Shown piece after piece: positions 26,436 through 36,300 of a stretch of DNA of 64,000 nucleotides (position 1 is the first letter of the stretch; the number at the start of each line of letters is the position of its first letter). The position numbers were made by a program, and so were the translations under genes. The notes under the pieces were generated by a model that did no database searches, had not been told where the DNA came from, and worked only from the letters and a program-made list of their open reading frames with translations. Source of the stretch: Martelella sp. NC20 (GTDB lineage Bacteria; Pseudomonadota; Alphaproteobacteria; Rhizobiales; Rhizobiaceae); assembly GCF_013459645.1 (NCBI RefSeq), contig NZ_CP054861.1, forward strand, positions 1,228,001 through 1,292,000, written 5' to 3'.

Positions 26436-26460
26436 TTTGGCTTCATTCTCTCACAATAGC

Positions 26461-27117
26461 TTACGGCGCCCACGTCAGAAAATTGGCGATCAGCTTGAGG
26501 CCGAGGGTCTGGCTCTTTTCCGGGTGGAACTGGCTGCCGGCCTTGTTGCCGTCTGCGACGAAGGCGGTGACGGGGCCGCCGTAATCGGTGGTGGCGATCA
26601 CCTGTTCCGGTTTTTTTGCCGCAAGGTGATAGGAGTGCACGAAATAGGCGTGGAGGCCATTCTCGCCGGTCTCGATGCCGTCGAAAAGCGGGTGCGGCCG
26701 CGTCAGCGTCAGCGTGTTCCAGCCGATCTGCGGGATCTTTAGGCCGGGATCGGCGGGCGTGATCGGGGTGACGTCGCCGGCAATCCAGCCGAAGCCTTCG
26801 GAGACGGTTTTCTCCAGCCCGCGTTCGGACATCAGCTGCATGCCGACGCAGATGCCCAGAAACGGCCGGGCCCTGACCTCCACCGCCTCGCGGATCGCCT
26901 CGACCATGCCGTCGACGGCTGAAAGGCCGGCGCGGCAATCGGCATAGGCGCCGACGCCCGGCAGCACGATCCGGTCGGCGCTGGCCACCACCCCGGCCTT
27001 GTCGGTGAGCACGATCTCAGTGTCGGCGCCGATTTCGCGGGCGGCCCGCTCGAACGCCTTGGTGGCCGAGCGCAGATTGCCCGAGCCATAGTCGATAATC
27101 GCGACGGTGTTGGTCAT
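26461..27117 (-). CDS. hisH: Imidazole glycerol phosphate synthase, glutaminase subunit
   Basis: 218-residue class-I glutamine amidotransferase. The nucleophile is Cys90 in [11 protein letters not shown]; the His and Glu of the triad are in [10 protein letters not shown] near the C-terminus. It supplies ammonia to HisF. It follows hisB directly with 30 bases between. In some rhizobia a small membrane-protein gene sits between hisB and hisH; none is present here. Confidence 0.95.
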   Translation of the reverse strand: MTNTVAIIDYGSGNLRSATKAFERAAREIGADTEIVLTDKAGVVASADRIVLPGVGAYADCRAGLSAVDGMVEAIREAVEVRARPFLGICVGMQLMSERGLEKTVSEGFGWIAGDVTPITPADPGLKIPQIGWNTLTLTRPHPLFDGIETGENGLHAYFVHSYHLAAKKPEQVIATTDYGGPVTAFVADGNKAGSQFHPEKSQTLGLKLIANFLTWAP

Positions 27118-27147
27118 ACGGTCGTTCCGTTTATAAGGCGGCCGCCC

Positions 27148-27756
27148 TCAGGCGAGCATGCCCTTGGTGGACGGCACGCGGCCTTCCTGGCGGGGGTCGA
27201 TTTCGGCCGCCGCGCGCAGGGCGCGGGCCACCGCCTTGAAACAGGTCTCGGCGATGTGATGGCTGTTGGCGCCGTAGTGATTGAGCACATGCAGCGTGAT
27301 GCCGGCATTCTGGGCCAGCGCATGAAAGAACTCGCGCATCAGCTCGGTATCGAAGGTGCCGATCTTCTCGCTCGGAAAGGTGACATTCCATACCAGGAAC
27401 GGCCGGCCGGAAAGATCGAGCGCCGCCTTGGTCATGGTCTCGTCCATGGCGAGATCGATCGAGGCATAGCGGGTCACGCCGGCGCGGTCGCCGAGCGCCT
27501 TGGCCAAAGCCTGGCCGATGGCGATGCCGACATCCTCCACGGTGTGGTGGTCGTCGATATGCAGGTCGCCCTTCGCCTCGATCGTCATGTCGATCAGCGA
27601 ATGGCGGGAAAGCTGGTCGAGCATATGGTCGAAGAAGCCGATACCGGTCGCAATCCGCGCCTCGCCGGTACCGTCGACATTGACGGCAACGGAAACGGCG
27701 GTTTCCTTGGTCTTGCGCGAAACATCCGCGCGTCGGGCGTCTTTTCCAGCGGCCAT
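27148..27756 (-). CDS. hisB: Imidazoleglycerol-phosphate dehydratase
   Basis: 202-residue monofunctional IGP dehydratase, without the HisB N-terminal phosphatase domain of enterics. The two metal-binding His repeats are visible: [13 protein letters not shown] with DDHHTVED, and later EFFHALA with GANSHHIAE. The open frame begins far upstream, but the ATG at 27756 gives the usual rhizobial N-terminus (SRKTKET in the first 20 residues) and has GGAGG about 11 bases before it; the ATG at 27774 is an alternative. It heads the his-coaA operon and is divergent from the DMT pair. Confidence 0.95.
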   Translation of the reverse strand: MAAGKDARRADVSRKTKETAVSVAVNVDGTGEARIATGIGFFDHMLDQLSRHSLIDMTIEAKGDLHIDDHHTVEDVGIAIGQALAKALGDRAGVTRYASIDLAMDETMTKAALDLSGRPFLVWNVTFPSEKIGTFDTELMREFFHALAQNAGITLHVLNHYGANSHHIAETCFKAVARALRAAAEIDPRQEGRVPSTKGMLA

Positions 27757-27936
27757 AATGCCTGATGCCTCCATGATAAGGGATGATCGGCGTTTCTTAA
27801 CAGGCAGGGTCGGGAAGCGCAAAAGAAAACCGGCCGCAGAAAACCGGCCCCCGAAAACCGGCCATGGAAAACCGGCGATGTTTCCCAAGCGCATATTCTC
27901 CGCTAAAGGAGGGGCAGATTTCACCGAAAGTCCCTC

Positions 27937-28416
27937 ATGCCCGCCGCAAATCGTCCCGCCCTGCCTTATTTCGCCGCAGCCTTCGCCGCCGGCTGCGTGC
28001 TGGCGATGATGACCCATCTGAATGCCGTTATGGGTTTCTACAGCAATGCGATGTTCGCCTCCTGGACGGCGCATGCCACCGGCACGGCGGTCTCGATCGC
28101 GCTGCTTGGGCTTCTCCGTTTCAAGAAGCCGGCGGCGACGGCCGGGGCAAAGCCTTCGATACCCTGGTGGGCCTATCTCGGCGGCGTGTTCGGCGCGGCC
28201 ACGGTGGTGTGCGCGGCGCTCGCCGTCAATTCGCCGCTGGCGCTCTCCGGCACGATCGCGATCGGGCTAGCCAGCCAGGTGCTGTTTTCGCTGGCCGCGG
28301 ATTACTGGGGCTTTTTCGGCCTGCCGGCGCGCAAGCTCGACCGCCGGGATCTCTGCGTCGTGGCGCTGATCCTGACGGGCGGCCTGCTGGTCATTCTGGC
28401 GGGGGCCACGGCATGA
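27937..28416 (+). CDS. DMT-superfamily membrane protein, DUF606/YdcZ type (first half)
   Basis: 159-residue protein with about five hydrophobic segments. It is a half-size transporter of the DMT superfamily (DUF606): [26 protein letters not shown] contains the conserved loop, given here partly as VNSPLAL. It overlaps the next gene by four bases (ATGA), and that gene encodes a second protein of the same family. The pair probably forms a heterodimeric inner-membrane exporter or importer. Its substrate is unknown. Only a weak ribosome site precedes the ATG. Confidence 0.75.
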   Translation: MPAANRPALPYFAAAFAAGCVLAMMTHLNAVMGFYSNAMFASWTAHATGTAVSIALLGLLRFKKPAATAGAKPSIPWWAYLGGVFGAATVVCAALAVNSPLALSGTIAIGLASQVLFSLAADYWGFFGLPARKLDRRDLCVVALILTGGLLVILAGATA

Positions 28417-28841
28417 TCGCGGCGATATTCTTTGCCGTCGTCACCGGCCTGCTGGTGGTGCTCAGCCGGCAGGTCAATGGTCGTCTCAGCCTCTCCACCT
28501 CGCCGATGACATCGTCATTCTTCAACCATCTGGTCGGCTTCGTCGTCATGAGCGTGGTGCTTTTCGCTATCGGCGGGCTCTGGCCGACCTCGTTTTCCGC
28601 TATTCCCTTTCATGCCTGGCTCGGCGGTCCGCTCGGCGTGATCTTCGTGGCCGCCGGATCATGGGTGATCCCGAAGATCGGCGCGGTCAATACCGCGGTG
28701 CTGATCATCGGCGGCCAGATGATCGCCGGCGCGGCGATGGACATGGCGGACGGCATGACCGCTTCGCCGGTATTGCGGTTTTCGGGCCTGGCGCTGATCC
28801 TCGCCGGTATCCTGCTGGCGCAGGCCCGCCCGAAGGCGTGA
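28413..28841 (+). CDS. DMT-superfamily membrane protein, DUF606/YdcZ type (second half)
   Basis: 142-residue hydrophobic protein with about five membrane segments and family features VNGRLS near residue 23, GGPLGVIFVAAGSWVIPKIGA (partial: GVIFVA) and GGQMIAGAAMD. It starts inside the stop of the previous DUF606 gene (ATGA overlap), which implies coupled translation and equal amounts of the two subunits. It ends 89 bases before hslV. The two halves are paralogous, as is common for this family. Confidence 0.78.
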   Translation: MIAAIFFAVVTGLLVVLSRQVNGRLSLSTSPMTSSFFNHLVGFVVMSVVLFAIGGLWPTSFSAIPFHAWLGGPLGVIFVAAGSWVIPKIGAVNTAVLIIGGQMIAGAAMDMADGMTASPVLRFSGLALILAGILLAQARPKA

Positions 28842-28930
28842 CCCCCTCACGGATTGCAAATATGGCAGGGCTGCCTACATAGGAGGCCGGAAAGGCCGCT
28901 GCTGCGGACCGGAAATGAGGTTTTTTGATC

Positions 28931-29491
28931 ATGAGCGAACACAATCCCTTCGGCACCATGCATGCCACCACCATCATTACCGTGCGCAAGGACGGCAAGG
29001 TGGTGATGGCCGGCGACGGCCAGGTCTCGCTCGGCCAGACGGTGATGAAGGGCAATGCCCGCAAGGTGCGCCGCATCGGCAAGGGCGGCAATGTGATCGC
29101 CGGTTTCGCCGGCGCCACGGCGGACGCCTTCACCCTGCTGGAGCGGCTGGAGCGCAAGCTTGAGCAATATCCCGACCAGCTGATGCGCGCCTGCGTCGAG
29201 CTTGCCAAGGACTGGCGCACCGACAAATATCTGCGCAATCTGGAAGCGATGATGCTGGTCGCCGACAAGGACATCACGCTTGCCGTCACCGGCAATGGCG
29301 ATGTGCTGGAGCCCGAACACGGCGTCATGGCGATCGGCTCCGGCGGCAATTACGCGCTTTCGGCAGCGCTCGCCCTGATGGACAGCGACAAGCCCGCCGA
29401 CGATGTCGCCCGCCGCGCGATGGAGATCGCCTCGCAGATCTGCGTCTACACCAATGGCAATATCAACGTGGAAACGCTGGATGCCGCATAA
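28931..29491 (+). CDS. hslV: ATP-dependent protease proteolytic subunit HslV
   Basis: 186-residue HslV. Proteasome-like catalysis needs an N-terminal Thr after processing: the sequence [23 protein letters not shown] (shown in parts) gives Thr at about residue 13-14, followed by the conserved Lys in [12 protein letters not shown]. As in other alphaproteobacteria there is a short propeptide before the Thr. The ATG at 28931 follows another ATG at 28925; either is possible. HslV assembles as two hexamers with the HslU unfoldase encoded downstream. Confidence 0.95.
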   Translation: MSEHNPFGTMHATTIITVRKDGKVVMAGDGQVSLGQTVMKGNARKVRRIGKGGNVIAGFAGATADAFTLLERLERKLEQYPDQLMRACVELAKDWRTDKYLRNLEAMMLVADKDITLAVTGNGDVLEPEHGVMAIGSGGNYALSAALALMDSDKPADDVARRAMEIASQICVYTNGNINVETLDAA

Positions 29492-29984
29492 TGACGGCGT
29501 CATAGGCTTCCGCCCACTTGTCGAAGGCGACCTCGACATGATGGCCCGCTGGCTTGCCGAGCCGCATGTTGCGGCATGGTGGCACGCTGCGGAAAAGCAG
29601 GTGGCAAGCATGCGCGCCCATATCGACGATCCGACGGTTTCGCCCTTCGTGGTGCTGCTGGACGATGTGCCGTTCGGCTATATCCAGCTTTGCGATCTCG
29701 ATGGCGAGCGCGACAACGAGCCGGCGCTTGCAGGCCAGCCCGCCGGCACCTTCGGCATCGATCAGTTCATCGGCCCGGCCGACAAGATCGGCAAGGGCCT
29801 CGGCACAAGGCTGGTCTCCGCCATGGCGGAGCGGGCCCTGGCGAGTGATGCGAAGCGCGTCCTCGTCGATCCGCATCCCGATAACGCGGCGGCGATCCGC
29901 GCCTATGAGAAGGCCGGCTTCATCCGGCTTGGAATTTTCAGCATGACAAGCGGTCCGGCGCTGCTGATGGCCCGCGATCCTTGA
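29481..29984 (+). CDS. GNAT acetyltransferase, AAC(6')-like
   Basis: 167-residue GNAT-fold protein. [22 protein letters not shown] at the N-terminus and the acetyl-CoA loop GKGLGTRL followed by [18 protein letters not shown] match enzymes annotated as aminoglycoside 6'-acetyltransferase-like. Those labels do not prove resistance; the natural acceptor is unknown. It overlaps the end of hslV by 11 bases and ends 13 bases before hslU, so all three are cotranscribed. I checked the start: ATG at 29481 inside the hslV C-terminal codons. Confidence 0.85.
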   Translation: MPHNDGVIGFRPLVEGDLDMMARWLAEPHVAAWWHAAEKQVASMRAHIDDPTVSPFVVLLDDVPFGYIQLCDLDGERDNEPALAGQPAGTFGIDQFIGPADKIGKGLGTRLVSAMAERALASDAKRVLVDPHPDNAAAIRAYEKAGFIRLGIFSMTSGPALLMARDP

Positions 29985-29997
29985 GGAGCAGTGACAG

Positions 29998-31305
29998 ATG
30001 ACCAGTTTTTCCCCCCGCGAGATCGTTTCCGAGCTCGACCGCCACATCATCGGCCAGCACGACGCCAAGCGCGCCGTCGCCATCGCGCTTCGAAACCGCT
30101 GGCGTCGCCAGCAGCTTCCCGATGACCTGCGCGACGAGGTGATGCCGAAGAACATCCTGATGATCGGCCCGACCGGCGTCGGCAAGACCGAGATTTCAAG
30201 GCGGCTGGCGAAGCTCGCGGGCGCGCCCTTCATCAAGATCGAGGCGACCAAGTTCACCGAGGTCGGCTATGTCGGTCGCGATGTCGAGCAGATCATCCGG
30301 GATCTCGTCGAGATCGGTCTGGTGATCGTGCGCGACAAGAAACGCCAGGAAGTGCAGGCCAAGGCCCATGCGAATGCCGAGGAACGCGTGCTCGACGCGC
30401 TGGTCGGCAAGACCGCCTCGCCCGCCACCCGCGATTCATTCCGCAAGAAGCTGCGCGATGGCGAGATGGACGACAAGGAAATCGACATCGAAGTGACGGA
30501 CACGAGTTCGGGCATGCCGGGCTTCGATATCCCCGGAATGCCGGGCGCCAATATCGGGGTGCTGAACCTTTCGGAAATGTTCGGCAAGGGCATGGGCCAG
30601 AAGACCAAGAAGGTGCGCACCACGGTCAAGGATTCCTACCAGGACCTGATCCGCGACGAGAGCGACAAATTGCTGGATGACGAAGTGATCCAGCGCGAAG
30701 CGATACGCTCCGTGCAGGAAGACGGCATTGTGTTCCTGGACGAGATCGACAAGATCGCCGCGGGCGACGGGCGCATGGGCGCCGGCGTTTCCCGCGAGGG
30801 CGTGCAACGCGACCTGCTGCCGCTGGTCGAGGGCACGACCGTCGCCACCAAGCACGGGCCGATCAAGACCGACCATATCCTGTTCATCGCGTCCGGCGCC
30901 TTCCATGTCTCCAAGCCTTCGGACCTGCTTCCGGAGCTTCAGGGCCGACTGCCGATCCGCGTCGAATTGCGGGCGCTGACCAAGGAGGACTTCCGCCGGA
31001 TCCTGACGGAAACCGAAGCGAGCCTGATCCGCCAGTACAAGGCGCTGCTGAACACCGAGGAAGTCTCGCTCGACTTCACCGAGGATGCGATCGACGCGCT
31101 TGCCGATGTCGCGGTGCATCTGAATGCCACCGTCGAAAACATCGGCGCGCGCCGGCTGCAGACGGTGATGGAACGGGTGCTGGACGAAATCTCGTTCACA
31201 GCCTCCGACCAGTCCGGCCAGTCCCTGACGATCGATTCGGAATATGTCCGCAAGCATGTCGGCGATCTGGCGCAGGATACCGATCTGTCGCGGTTCATTC
31301 TGTAG
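29998..31305 (+). CDS. hslU: ATP-dependent protease ATPase subunit HslU
   Basis: 435-residue AAA+ unfoldase. Walker A is GPTGVGKTE near residues 56-64; Walker B is [11 protein letters not shown]. The conserved pore loop GYVGRDVE is present, and the C-terminus ends DLSRFIL, as expected for the tail that docks on HslV. The intermediate I-domain (about residues 110-240) contains the acidic linker [22 protein letters not shown] precedes the ATG. It forms an operon with hslV and the GNAT gene. Confidence 0.96.
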   Translation: MTSFSPREIVSELDRHIIGQHDAKRAVAIALRNRWRRQQLPDDLRDEVMPKNILMIGPTGVGKTEISRRLAKLAGAPFIKIEATKFTEVGYVGRDVEQIIRDLVEIGLVIVRDKKRQEVQAKAHANAEERVLDALVGKTASPATRDSFRKKLRDGEMDDKEIDIEVTDTSSGMPGFDIPGMPGANIGVLNLSEMFGKGMGQKTKKVRTTVKDSYQDLIRDESDKLLDDEVIQREAIRSVQEDGIVFLDEIDKIAAGDGRMGAGVSREGVQRDLLPLVEGTTVATKHGPIKTDHILFIASGAFHVSKPSDLLPELQGRLPIRVELRALTKEDFRRILTETEASLIRQYKALLNTEEVSLDFTEDAIDALADVAVHLNATVENIGARRLQTVMERVLDEISFTASDQSGQSLTIDSEYVRKHVGDLAQDTDLSRFIL

Positions 31306-31663
31306 CCAGCTTTTACGGCGAGGCGGGTAAATGCTCGAAATGCCCCATCAAAGCTGAGTCATGCTCGGGCTTGACCCGAGCATCCAGGCCACACGGTGAA
31401 TTTTGCCTGGACCCTCGGGTCAAGCCCGAGGGTGACCCGAAAAGCGGTGCGCGGTTTTCAATTTTGCAAAACCGCTCGAACGTCGGGCATTCATATTGCG
31501 GACAGTGCCGCGTCGCGTCGACGGAAGATGCGTCAGGGCATGACGGACGCATTTTATCTCTCACCGCGATTGAAATCGCGGGTCTTGCTCCCTACCATCC
31601 AATCATCTGAAAGGTCGCGCAGCGCTTGTCGTCGTGCCACGCCCCCAACCCCGGAGGAAAATC
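31306..31663. other. 358-base gap after hslU with a palindromic repeat
   Basis: The gap holds a short GTCAT-type repeat at 31358-31436. The rest shows no gene, and no clear intrinsic terminator follows hslU. Upstream of the aldo/keto reductase gene no clear promoter was seen. Confidence 0.5.
31358..31436. repeat. GTCAT-type palindromic repeat (short form)
   Basis: GTCATGCTCGGGCTTGACCC folds with CGAGCAT, and the distal end CCTCGGGTCAAGCCCGAGG is followed by GTGAC. The unit is 79 bases, shorter than the 137-150-base copies at 12574 and 38054. Neither end is an exact match to the IS110 target (CCGAGGATGACG). Confidence 0.65.
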
Positions 31664-32725
31664 ATGGAATATCGCCAGCTCGGCCGCTCGGGCCTCAAAA
31701 TCTCGACCATCACTATGGGCACGATGACCTTTGGCGGGGTCGGCTGGGCGAAGACCGTGGGGGACCTCGGCGCCAAGGAGGCAAGCCGCCTCGTCGACAT
31801 CTGCATCGATGCCGGGGTCAATATTCTCGACACCGCAGATGCCTATTCGCAAGGCGTGTGCGAGGAAATCATCGGCGAAATCCTCGACAGGCCGCGCCGC
31901 GACAAGATGATGATCGCAACCAAGGCCCGGTTTGCCATGGGCGACGGGCCGAATGATGCAGGGCTTTCCCGCCACCATCTGATCGCCGCCTGCGAGGCCA
32001 GCCTGAAGCGGATGAAGACCGATGTCATCGACCTCTATCAGGTCCATGAGTGGGACGGGCTGACGCCGCTGGAAGAAACCATGGAAGCGCTCGACACGCT
32101 GGTGCGCCACGGCAAGGTCCGCTATGTCGGCTGCTCGAATTTCTCCGGCTGGCATATCATGAAGGCGCTCGGCATTTCCGAGCGCGAGCACCGCCAGCGC
32201 TTCGTCAGCCAACAGATCCACTATACGCTCGAAAGCCGCGACGCGGAAAACGAGCTGGTGCCCATCAGCATCGACCAGGGGCTCGGCATTCTGGTGTGGA
32301 GCCCGATCGCCGGTGGGCTTCTGTCGGGCAAGCATCGCCGTGACCGCAAGGCCCCGGAGGGCACCCGCCAGTTCGCCGGCTGGACCGAGCCGCCGATCCG
32401 CGACGAGGAGCGGCTCTGGACCATCATCGACACGCTGGTGGAGATCGCGGACGCTCGCGGCGTTTCGGCCGCCCAGGTCGCGCTGGCCTGGACGCTCGGG
32501 CGCAAGGGCGTGACCTCGGTGATCATCGGCGGGCGCACGGAGGAACAGTTCCGCGACAACCTCGCTTCCGCCGACCTGACGCTTTCCGACGACGAGCGCG
32601 GCCGCCTCGATGCCGTCAGCCAGCCCTGGCTGCAATACCCCTACTGGCACCAGCGCAATACCGCGAGCGACCGCCTCGGCGCTGCCGATCTCGCACTGAT
32701 CGAGCCGTATCTGGAAGGGAAGTAA
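31664..32725 (+). CDS. Aldo/keto reductase
   Basis: 353-residue NADPH-dependent reductase of the aldo/keto reductase barrel family. The catalytic tetrad is visible: Asp and Tyr in LDTADAYSQG, Lys in IATKARF and His in VHEWDG. The C-terminal cofactor-binding segment is VIIGGRTEEQFRDNLAS. It resembles class AKR11/12 sugar or carbonyl reductases. GGAGGAAAATC precedes the ATG. It stands alone between two intergenic repeats. Physiological substrate unknown. Confidence 0.9.
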   Translation: MEYRQLGRSGLKISTITMGTMTFGGVGWAKTVGDLGAKEASRLVDICIDAGVNILDTADAYSQGVCEEIIGEILDRPRRDKMMIATKARFAMGDGPNDAGLSRHHLIAACEASLKRMKTDVIDLYQVHEWDGLTPLEETMEALDTLVRHGKVRYVGCSNFSGWHIMKALGISEREHRQRFVSQQIHYTLESRDAENELVPISIDQGLGILVWSPIAGGLLSGKHRRDRKAPEGTRQFAGWTEPPIRDEERLWTIIDTLVEIADARGVSAAQVALAWTLGRKGVTSVIIGGRTEEQFRDNLASADLTLSDDERGRLDAVSQPWLQYPYWHQRNTASDRLGAADLALIEPYLEGK

Positions 32726-32814
32726 GGCGAGGGGGCACCACCCGATATGCAGCCGAGGAGCAACTGCTTTTCGTTTAGCTAGGCCCCTACTGCATAGGGA
32801 AAGCTTCGGCTCAC

Positions 32815-32952
32815 AATCTCCCCCCTTGAGGGGGAGATGTCGCGAAAGCGACAGAGAGGGGTATTGGGCATAAGCCGCGAACTCAGCGCTCACGGATAGG
32901 GTTCACCCCCCTCTGCCCCTATCGGGGCATCTCCCCCTCAAGGGGGGAGATT
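32815..32952. repeat. RIME-like intergenic palindromic repeat, copy 2
   Basis: 138 bases beginning AATCTCCCCCCTTGAGGGGG and ending CCCCCTCAAGGGGGGAGATT, so the ends are inverted repeats of each other and each folds on its own. Inside are GATGTCGCGAAAGCGACAGA and a mirrored TCTGCCCCTATCGGGGCATC. Centre contains GCATAAGCCGCGAACT. It is a close relative of the copy at 35324, in the same orientation, and of the diverged copy at 16285. Confidence 0.8.
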
Positions 32953-33022
32953 GGTGGAGACGAGGCCTCGCAAGTGAGGGATTTATGCCCGAATGGCAAT
33001 AATATTTCAAATTCTTGCCGAA

Positions 33023-33050
33023 TTGACCTCGCGCCCTTTGCCGCTACAGT
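33023..33050 (+). promoter_or_regulatory. Candidate sigma-70 promoter of glcB
   Basis: TTGACC (33023-33028), a 16-base spacer, and TACAGT (33045-33050) lie 40 bases before the glcB ATG. The pair is a fair match to alphaproteobacterial housekeeping promoters, but was found by eye. Confidence 0.4.
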
Positions 33051-33089
33051 GACGACAATGACGAATCCAGCCACAGGGATGATGATTTC

Positions 33090-35258
33090 ATGGCGCGCAT
33101 CGAGAAGAACGGCCTTGCCTATGACAAGGCGCTTTACGACTTTCTGGCCGAGACGGTGCTGCCGGGCACCGGCGTAGAAGCTGAGGCCTTTTTCGAAGGT
33201 TTTGCCGCGATCGTCGCCGATCTTGCGCCGAAGAACCGCGCGCTGTTGAAGACCCGCGATGCGATGCAGGAAAAGCTCGACACCTGGTACAAGGAAAACG
33301 GCGCGCCCTCCGACATGGCGGCTTACGAGGCGTTTCTGCGCGAGATCGGTTATATCCTGCCGGAAGGCGGGGATTTCGCGGTCGAGACCGACAATGTCGA
33401 TCCGGAAATCACCACCATCGCCGGCCCGCAGCTGGTGGTGCCGGTGATGAATGCGCGCTATGCGCTGAACGCGGCGAATGCCCGCTGGGGCTCGCTCTAT
33501 GACGCGCTCTACGGCACGGATGCGATTGCCGAGGATGACGGCGCGGAAAAGGGCAGGGGCTATAACCCGAAGCGCGGCCAGAAAGTCATCGCCTGGGCCA
33601 AGGATTTCCTCGACGGCAATTTTCCGCTGGCAGGCGGAAAATGGGCCGATGTCACCGGCTTCGGCTATGATGGCGGCGCGCTGATCGTCAAGACGCCCGC
33701 CGGTGAAACCGGCCTTGCCGATCCGGCGCAATATGCCGGTTTCAGGCAAGAGGACGGCGATGCCTTCCGGCTCTATTTCGTCAACAACAACCTCCATGCG
33801 CTGATTTTCGTCGACCCCGACAGCATGATCGGCAAGGACGACCCGGCAGGCATCGGCGATATCGCGCTGGAATCGGCCATTACCGCGATCATGGATTGCG
33901 AGGATTCCGTTGCCGCCGTCGATGCCGAGGACAAGGTGCTGGCCTATTCCAACTGGCTCGGCCTGATGAAGGGCGACCTGACGGAGGAGGTCGCCAAGGG
34001 CGGCAGGACATTCACCCGCAAACTCGCCAACGACATCGAATACACCGCCGCCGACGGCACGTCGAAGACGCTGCCCGGTCGCTCGCTGATGCTGGTCAGG
34101 AATGTCGGCCACCTGATGACCAATCCGGCGATCCTCGACCGCGACGGCCGCGAAGTGCCGGAGGGCATCATGGATGCCGCCGTCACCGCGCTGATCGCGC
34201 TTTACGACATTGGCGAAAACGGCCGTCACATGAATTCGCGCGCGGGCTCGATGTATGTGGTCAAGCCGAAGATGCACGGGCCGGAGGAAGTGGCCTTCGC
34301 CTCGGAATTGTTCGGCCGCGTCGAGGCGATCGTCGGCATGAAGCCGAACACGATGAAGATGGGGATCATGGACGAGGAGCGCCGCACCACGGTCAACCTC
34401 AAGGAATGCATCCGCGCGGCCAAGGACCGGGTTGTGTTCATCAATACCGGCTTCCTCGACCGCACCGGCGACGAGATCCACACCTCGATGGAAGCCGGGC
34501 CGATGATCCGCAAGGGCGACATGAAGGCCGCCCCCTGGATTGCGGCCTATGAGGACTGGAATGTCGATATCGGACTGGAATGCGGCCTTGCCGGCCACGC
34601 CCAGATCGGCAAGGGCATGTGGGCGATGCCGGATCTGATGGCGGGCATGCTGGAGGCGAAGATTTCCCAGCCCAAGGCCGGCGCCAACACCGCCTGGGTG
34701 CCCTCCCCGACGGCGGCAACGCTGCATGCCACGCATTACCACGCCGTCAATGTCGCAAGCGTGCAGGAAAAGCTGAAGAGCCGCCCGCGCGCCAGCCTCA
34801 GGGATATCCTCTCCGTTCCGGTCGCGGTGCGCCCGAACTGGAGCGAGGCCGATATTCAGGCCGAACTCGACAATAACGCACAGGGGATCCTCGGTTACGT
34901 CGTGCGCTGGGTCGATCAGGGCGTCGGCTGCTCCAAGGTGCCCGACATCAACGATATCGGCCTGATGGAAGACCGCGCCACGCTGCGCATCTCCTCGCAG
35001 CACATGGCGAACTGGCTGCATCACGGCGTGGTCAGCGAGGACCAGATCGTCGCGACCATGAAGAAGATGGCCGCCGTCGTCGACCGCCAGAACGCGGGCG
35101 ATCCTGCCTACCGCCCGATGGCCGGACACTTTGATAGCTCCATCGCCTTCCAGGCCGCGCTCGACCTGGTGCTCAAGGGCCGCGAACAGCCGAACGGCTA
35201 CACCGAACCGGTGCTGCACAAGCGGCGTCTGGAGCGGAAGGCGAAGGATGCGGGCTGA
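33090..35258 (+). CDS. glcB: Malate synthase G
   Basis: 722-residue malate synthase G, which condenses glyoxylate with acetyl-CoA to malate. The G-type length (about 720 residues, longer than the 530-residue A type) and the long N-terminal insertion fit. Recognisable regions include [37 protein letters not shown] and the CoA-binding [18 protein letters not shown] region. No glc oxidase or isocitrate lyase gene is adjacent. It is a single-gene unit, framed by two direct RIME-like repeats about 2.5 kb apart. Confidence 0.96.
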   Translation: MARIEKNGLAYDKALYDFLAETVLPGTGVEAEAFFEGFAAIVADLAPKNRALLKTRDAMQEKLDTWYKENGAPSDMAAYEAFLREIGYILPEGGDFAVETDNVDPEITTIAGPQLVVPVMNARYALNAANARWGSLYDALYGTDAIAEDDGAEKGRGYNPKRGQKVIAWAKDFLDGNFPLAGGKWADVTGFGYDGGALIVKTPAGETGLADPAQYAGFRQEDGDAFRLYFVNNNLHALIFVDPDSMIGKDDPAGIGDIALESAITAIMDCEDSVAAVDAEDKVLAYSNWLGLMKGDLTEEVAKGGRTFTRKLANDIEYTAADGTSKTLPGRSLMLVRNVGHLMTNPAILDRDGREVPEGIMDAAVTALIALYDIGENGRHMNSRAGSMYVVKPKMHGPEEVAFASELFGRVEAIVGMKPNTMKMGIMDEERRTTVNLKECIRAAKDRVVFINTGFLDRTGDEIHTSMEAGPMIRKGDMKAAPWIAAYEDWNVDIGLECGLAGHAQIGKGMWAMPDLMAGMLEAKISQPKAGANTAWVPSPTAATLHATHYHAVNVASVQEKLKSRPRASLRDILSVPVAVRPNWSEADIQAELDNNAQGILGYVVRWVDQGVGCSKVPDINDIGLMEDRATLRISSQHMANWLHHGVVSEDQIVATMKKMAAVVDRQNAGDPAYRPMAGHFDSSIAFQAALDLVLKGREQPNGYTEPVLHKRRLERKAKDAG

Positions 35259-35664
35259 GACTGCGACGCTGCCGTAAATCGTCGCCTGAGATGGCAGCTT
35301 TCTCAGCCGCATAGCCCCCAACCAATCTCCCCCCTTGAGGGGGAGATGTCGCGAAGCGACAGAGAGGGGTGTGCAGCATAAGCCGCAGACCCCGTGCTTT
35401 CGGAAAGGGTTCACCCCTCTCTGCCCCTGTCGGGGCATCTCTCCCTCAAGGGGAGAGATTGGGATGCGCAATGCCCCGCCTGGGATCAATGGCGACGCAC
35501 TGCCAGAGCGATGGGCGGCTAAACGAGAGCGCTTTCCCCCGCACAACAATCCCTTGTTTTCCATCAGCAATCGCTCAAAAAATGCGTTCCGCATACGTCA
35601 CAGTTTGGGCGCGTTTGAGGGAGCATTGTCGCGGCGCTGTCAACGTACAGAAAGGAAAATGTTC
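35259..35664. other. 406-base gap after glcB with RIME-like repeat
   Basis: The gap holds RIME-like copy 3 (35324-35460). The remaining 200 bases before the secreted-protein gene hold no clear gene; a short Shine-Dalgarno (AAAGGAAA) lies at its end. Confidence 0.55.
35324..35460. repeat. RIME-like intergenic palindromic repeat, copy 3
   Basis: 137 bases, beginning AATCTCCCCCCTTGAGGGGG and ending CCCTCAAGGGGAGAGATT. The centre GCATAAGCCGCAGAC and AAAGGGTTCACCCCTCTCTG match copy 2. It is in the same orientation as copy 2, so the two are direct repeats around glcB. Confidence 0.8.
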
Positions 35665-36201
35665 ATGAAACTGCGTTCATTTGTATATGCGGGGCTGGCG
35701 GCCTCGGTGGTTGGCGTCCTTGCGCTTCAGACCACGGCCTCGGCCGCGGAACTGCTCGATACCGGCGCCACCTGGAATGCGGCGTGCAATACCGCGATGA
35801 CCTGCCGGCTGACGACCAGCGACCTGCCGGCCAATGACGGCGGCCTGGCGATCCCCTCCTTCGTGCGGGCCAATGGCGCGAAATCGCCGGTCATGATGGT
35901 GCTGCCGACGATTGACGGCTGGGACACGCTTGCCAGCGACGGCAAGTTCACCATTTCGGTCGACGGAGAGGAGATCACCTCGATCAAGGTCAGCCAGCTC
36001 AAGCAGGATGATGGCGAGGGCGGCTATGTGACCAGCGACCCGAAGATCGTACAACCGGTGCTGGCCGCGGCAAGGGTCGGCAAGGACGCGATCATGGTGA
36101 CCTATGACGGCCCGGAAAGCCAGGAAGTGGCGACCGCCGACCTGACCGGTTTCCGCGAAAGCCTCGACTGGCTTTCCCAGCAGCAGCATCGCGGTTCCTG
36201 A
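35665..36201 (+). CDS. Putative secreted protein, possibly DUF1176/IalB-like
   Basis: 178-residue protein with a signal peptide of about 28 residues (MKLRSFVYAGLAASVVGVLA, then an ASA-type cleavage site). The mature part has a Cys pair in NAACNTAMTCRL, likely a disulfide, then a beta-rich domain with GKFTISVDGEEITSIKV and a C-terminal LTGFRESLDWLSQQQ. This layout resembles periplasmic DUF1176 or invasion-associated locus B proteins, but similarity is weak. AAAGGAAA is eight bases before the ATG at 35665; the ATG at 35659 is too close. Function unknown. Confidence 0.6.
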   Translation: MKLRSFVYAGLAASVVGVLALQTTASAAELLDTGATWNAACNTAMTCRLTTSDLPANDGGLAIPSFVRANGAKSPVMMVLPTIDGWDTLASDGKFTISVDGEEITSIKVSQLKQDDGEGGYVTSDPKIVQPVLAAARVGKDAIMVTYDGPESQEVATADLTGFRESLDWLSQQQHRGS

Positions 36202-36300
36202 AAACGCTTGTTTCAGGCGAAAACCAACCCTACATCGCGCAAGGTACTTTGCGCGATGCAGGCGCAAAGGCCGGCCTCTCGTCCCGTCCCGGAGCCGACC

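Larger units (their letters stand above)
32726..33089. other. 364-base gap with RIME-like repeat and glcB promoter
   Basis: This gap contains the RIME-like repeat copy 2 (32815-32952) and a candidate promoter for glcB (33023-33050). No gene is seen. Confidence 0.6.

Noticed and set aside
29481-29984. Aminoglycoside resistance gene.
   Set aside because: The protein is AAC(6')-like in fold only; its conserved housekeeping setting between hslV and hslU argues against an acquired resistance gene.
32919-35594. An 891-codon minus-strand open frame.
   Set aside because: It is antisense to glcB and runs through both flanking repeats; no recognisable protein.
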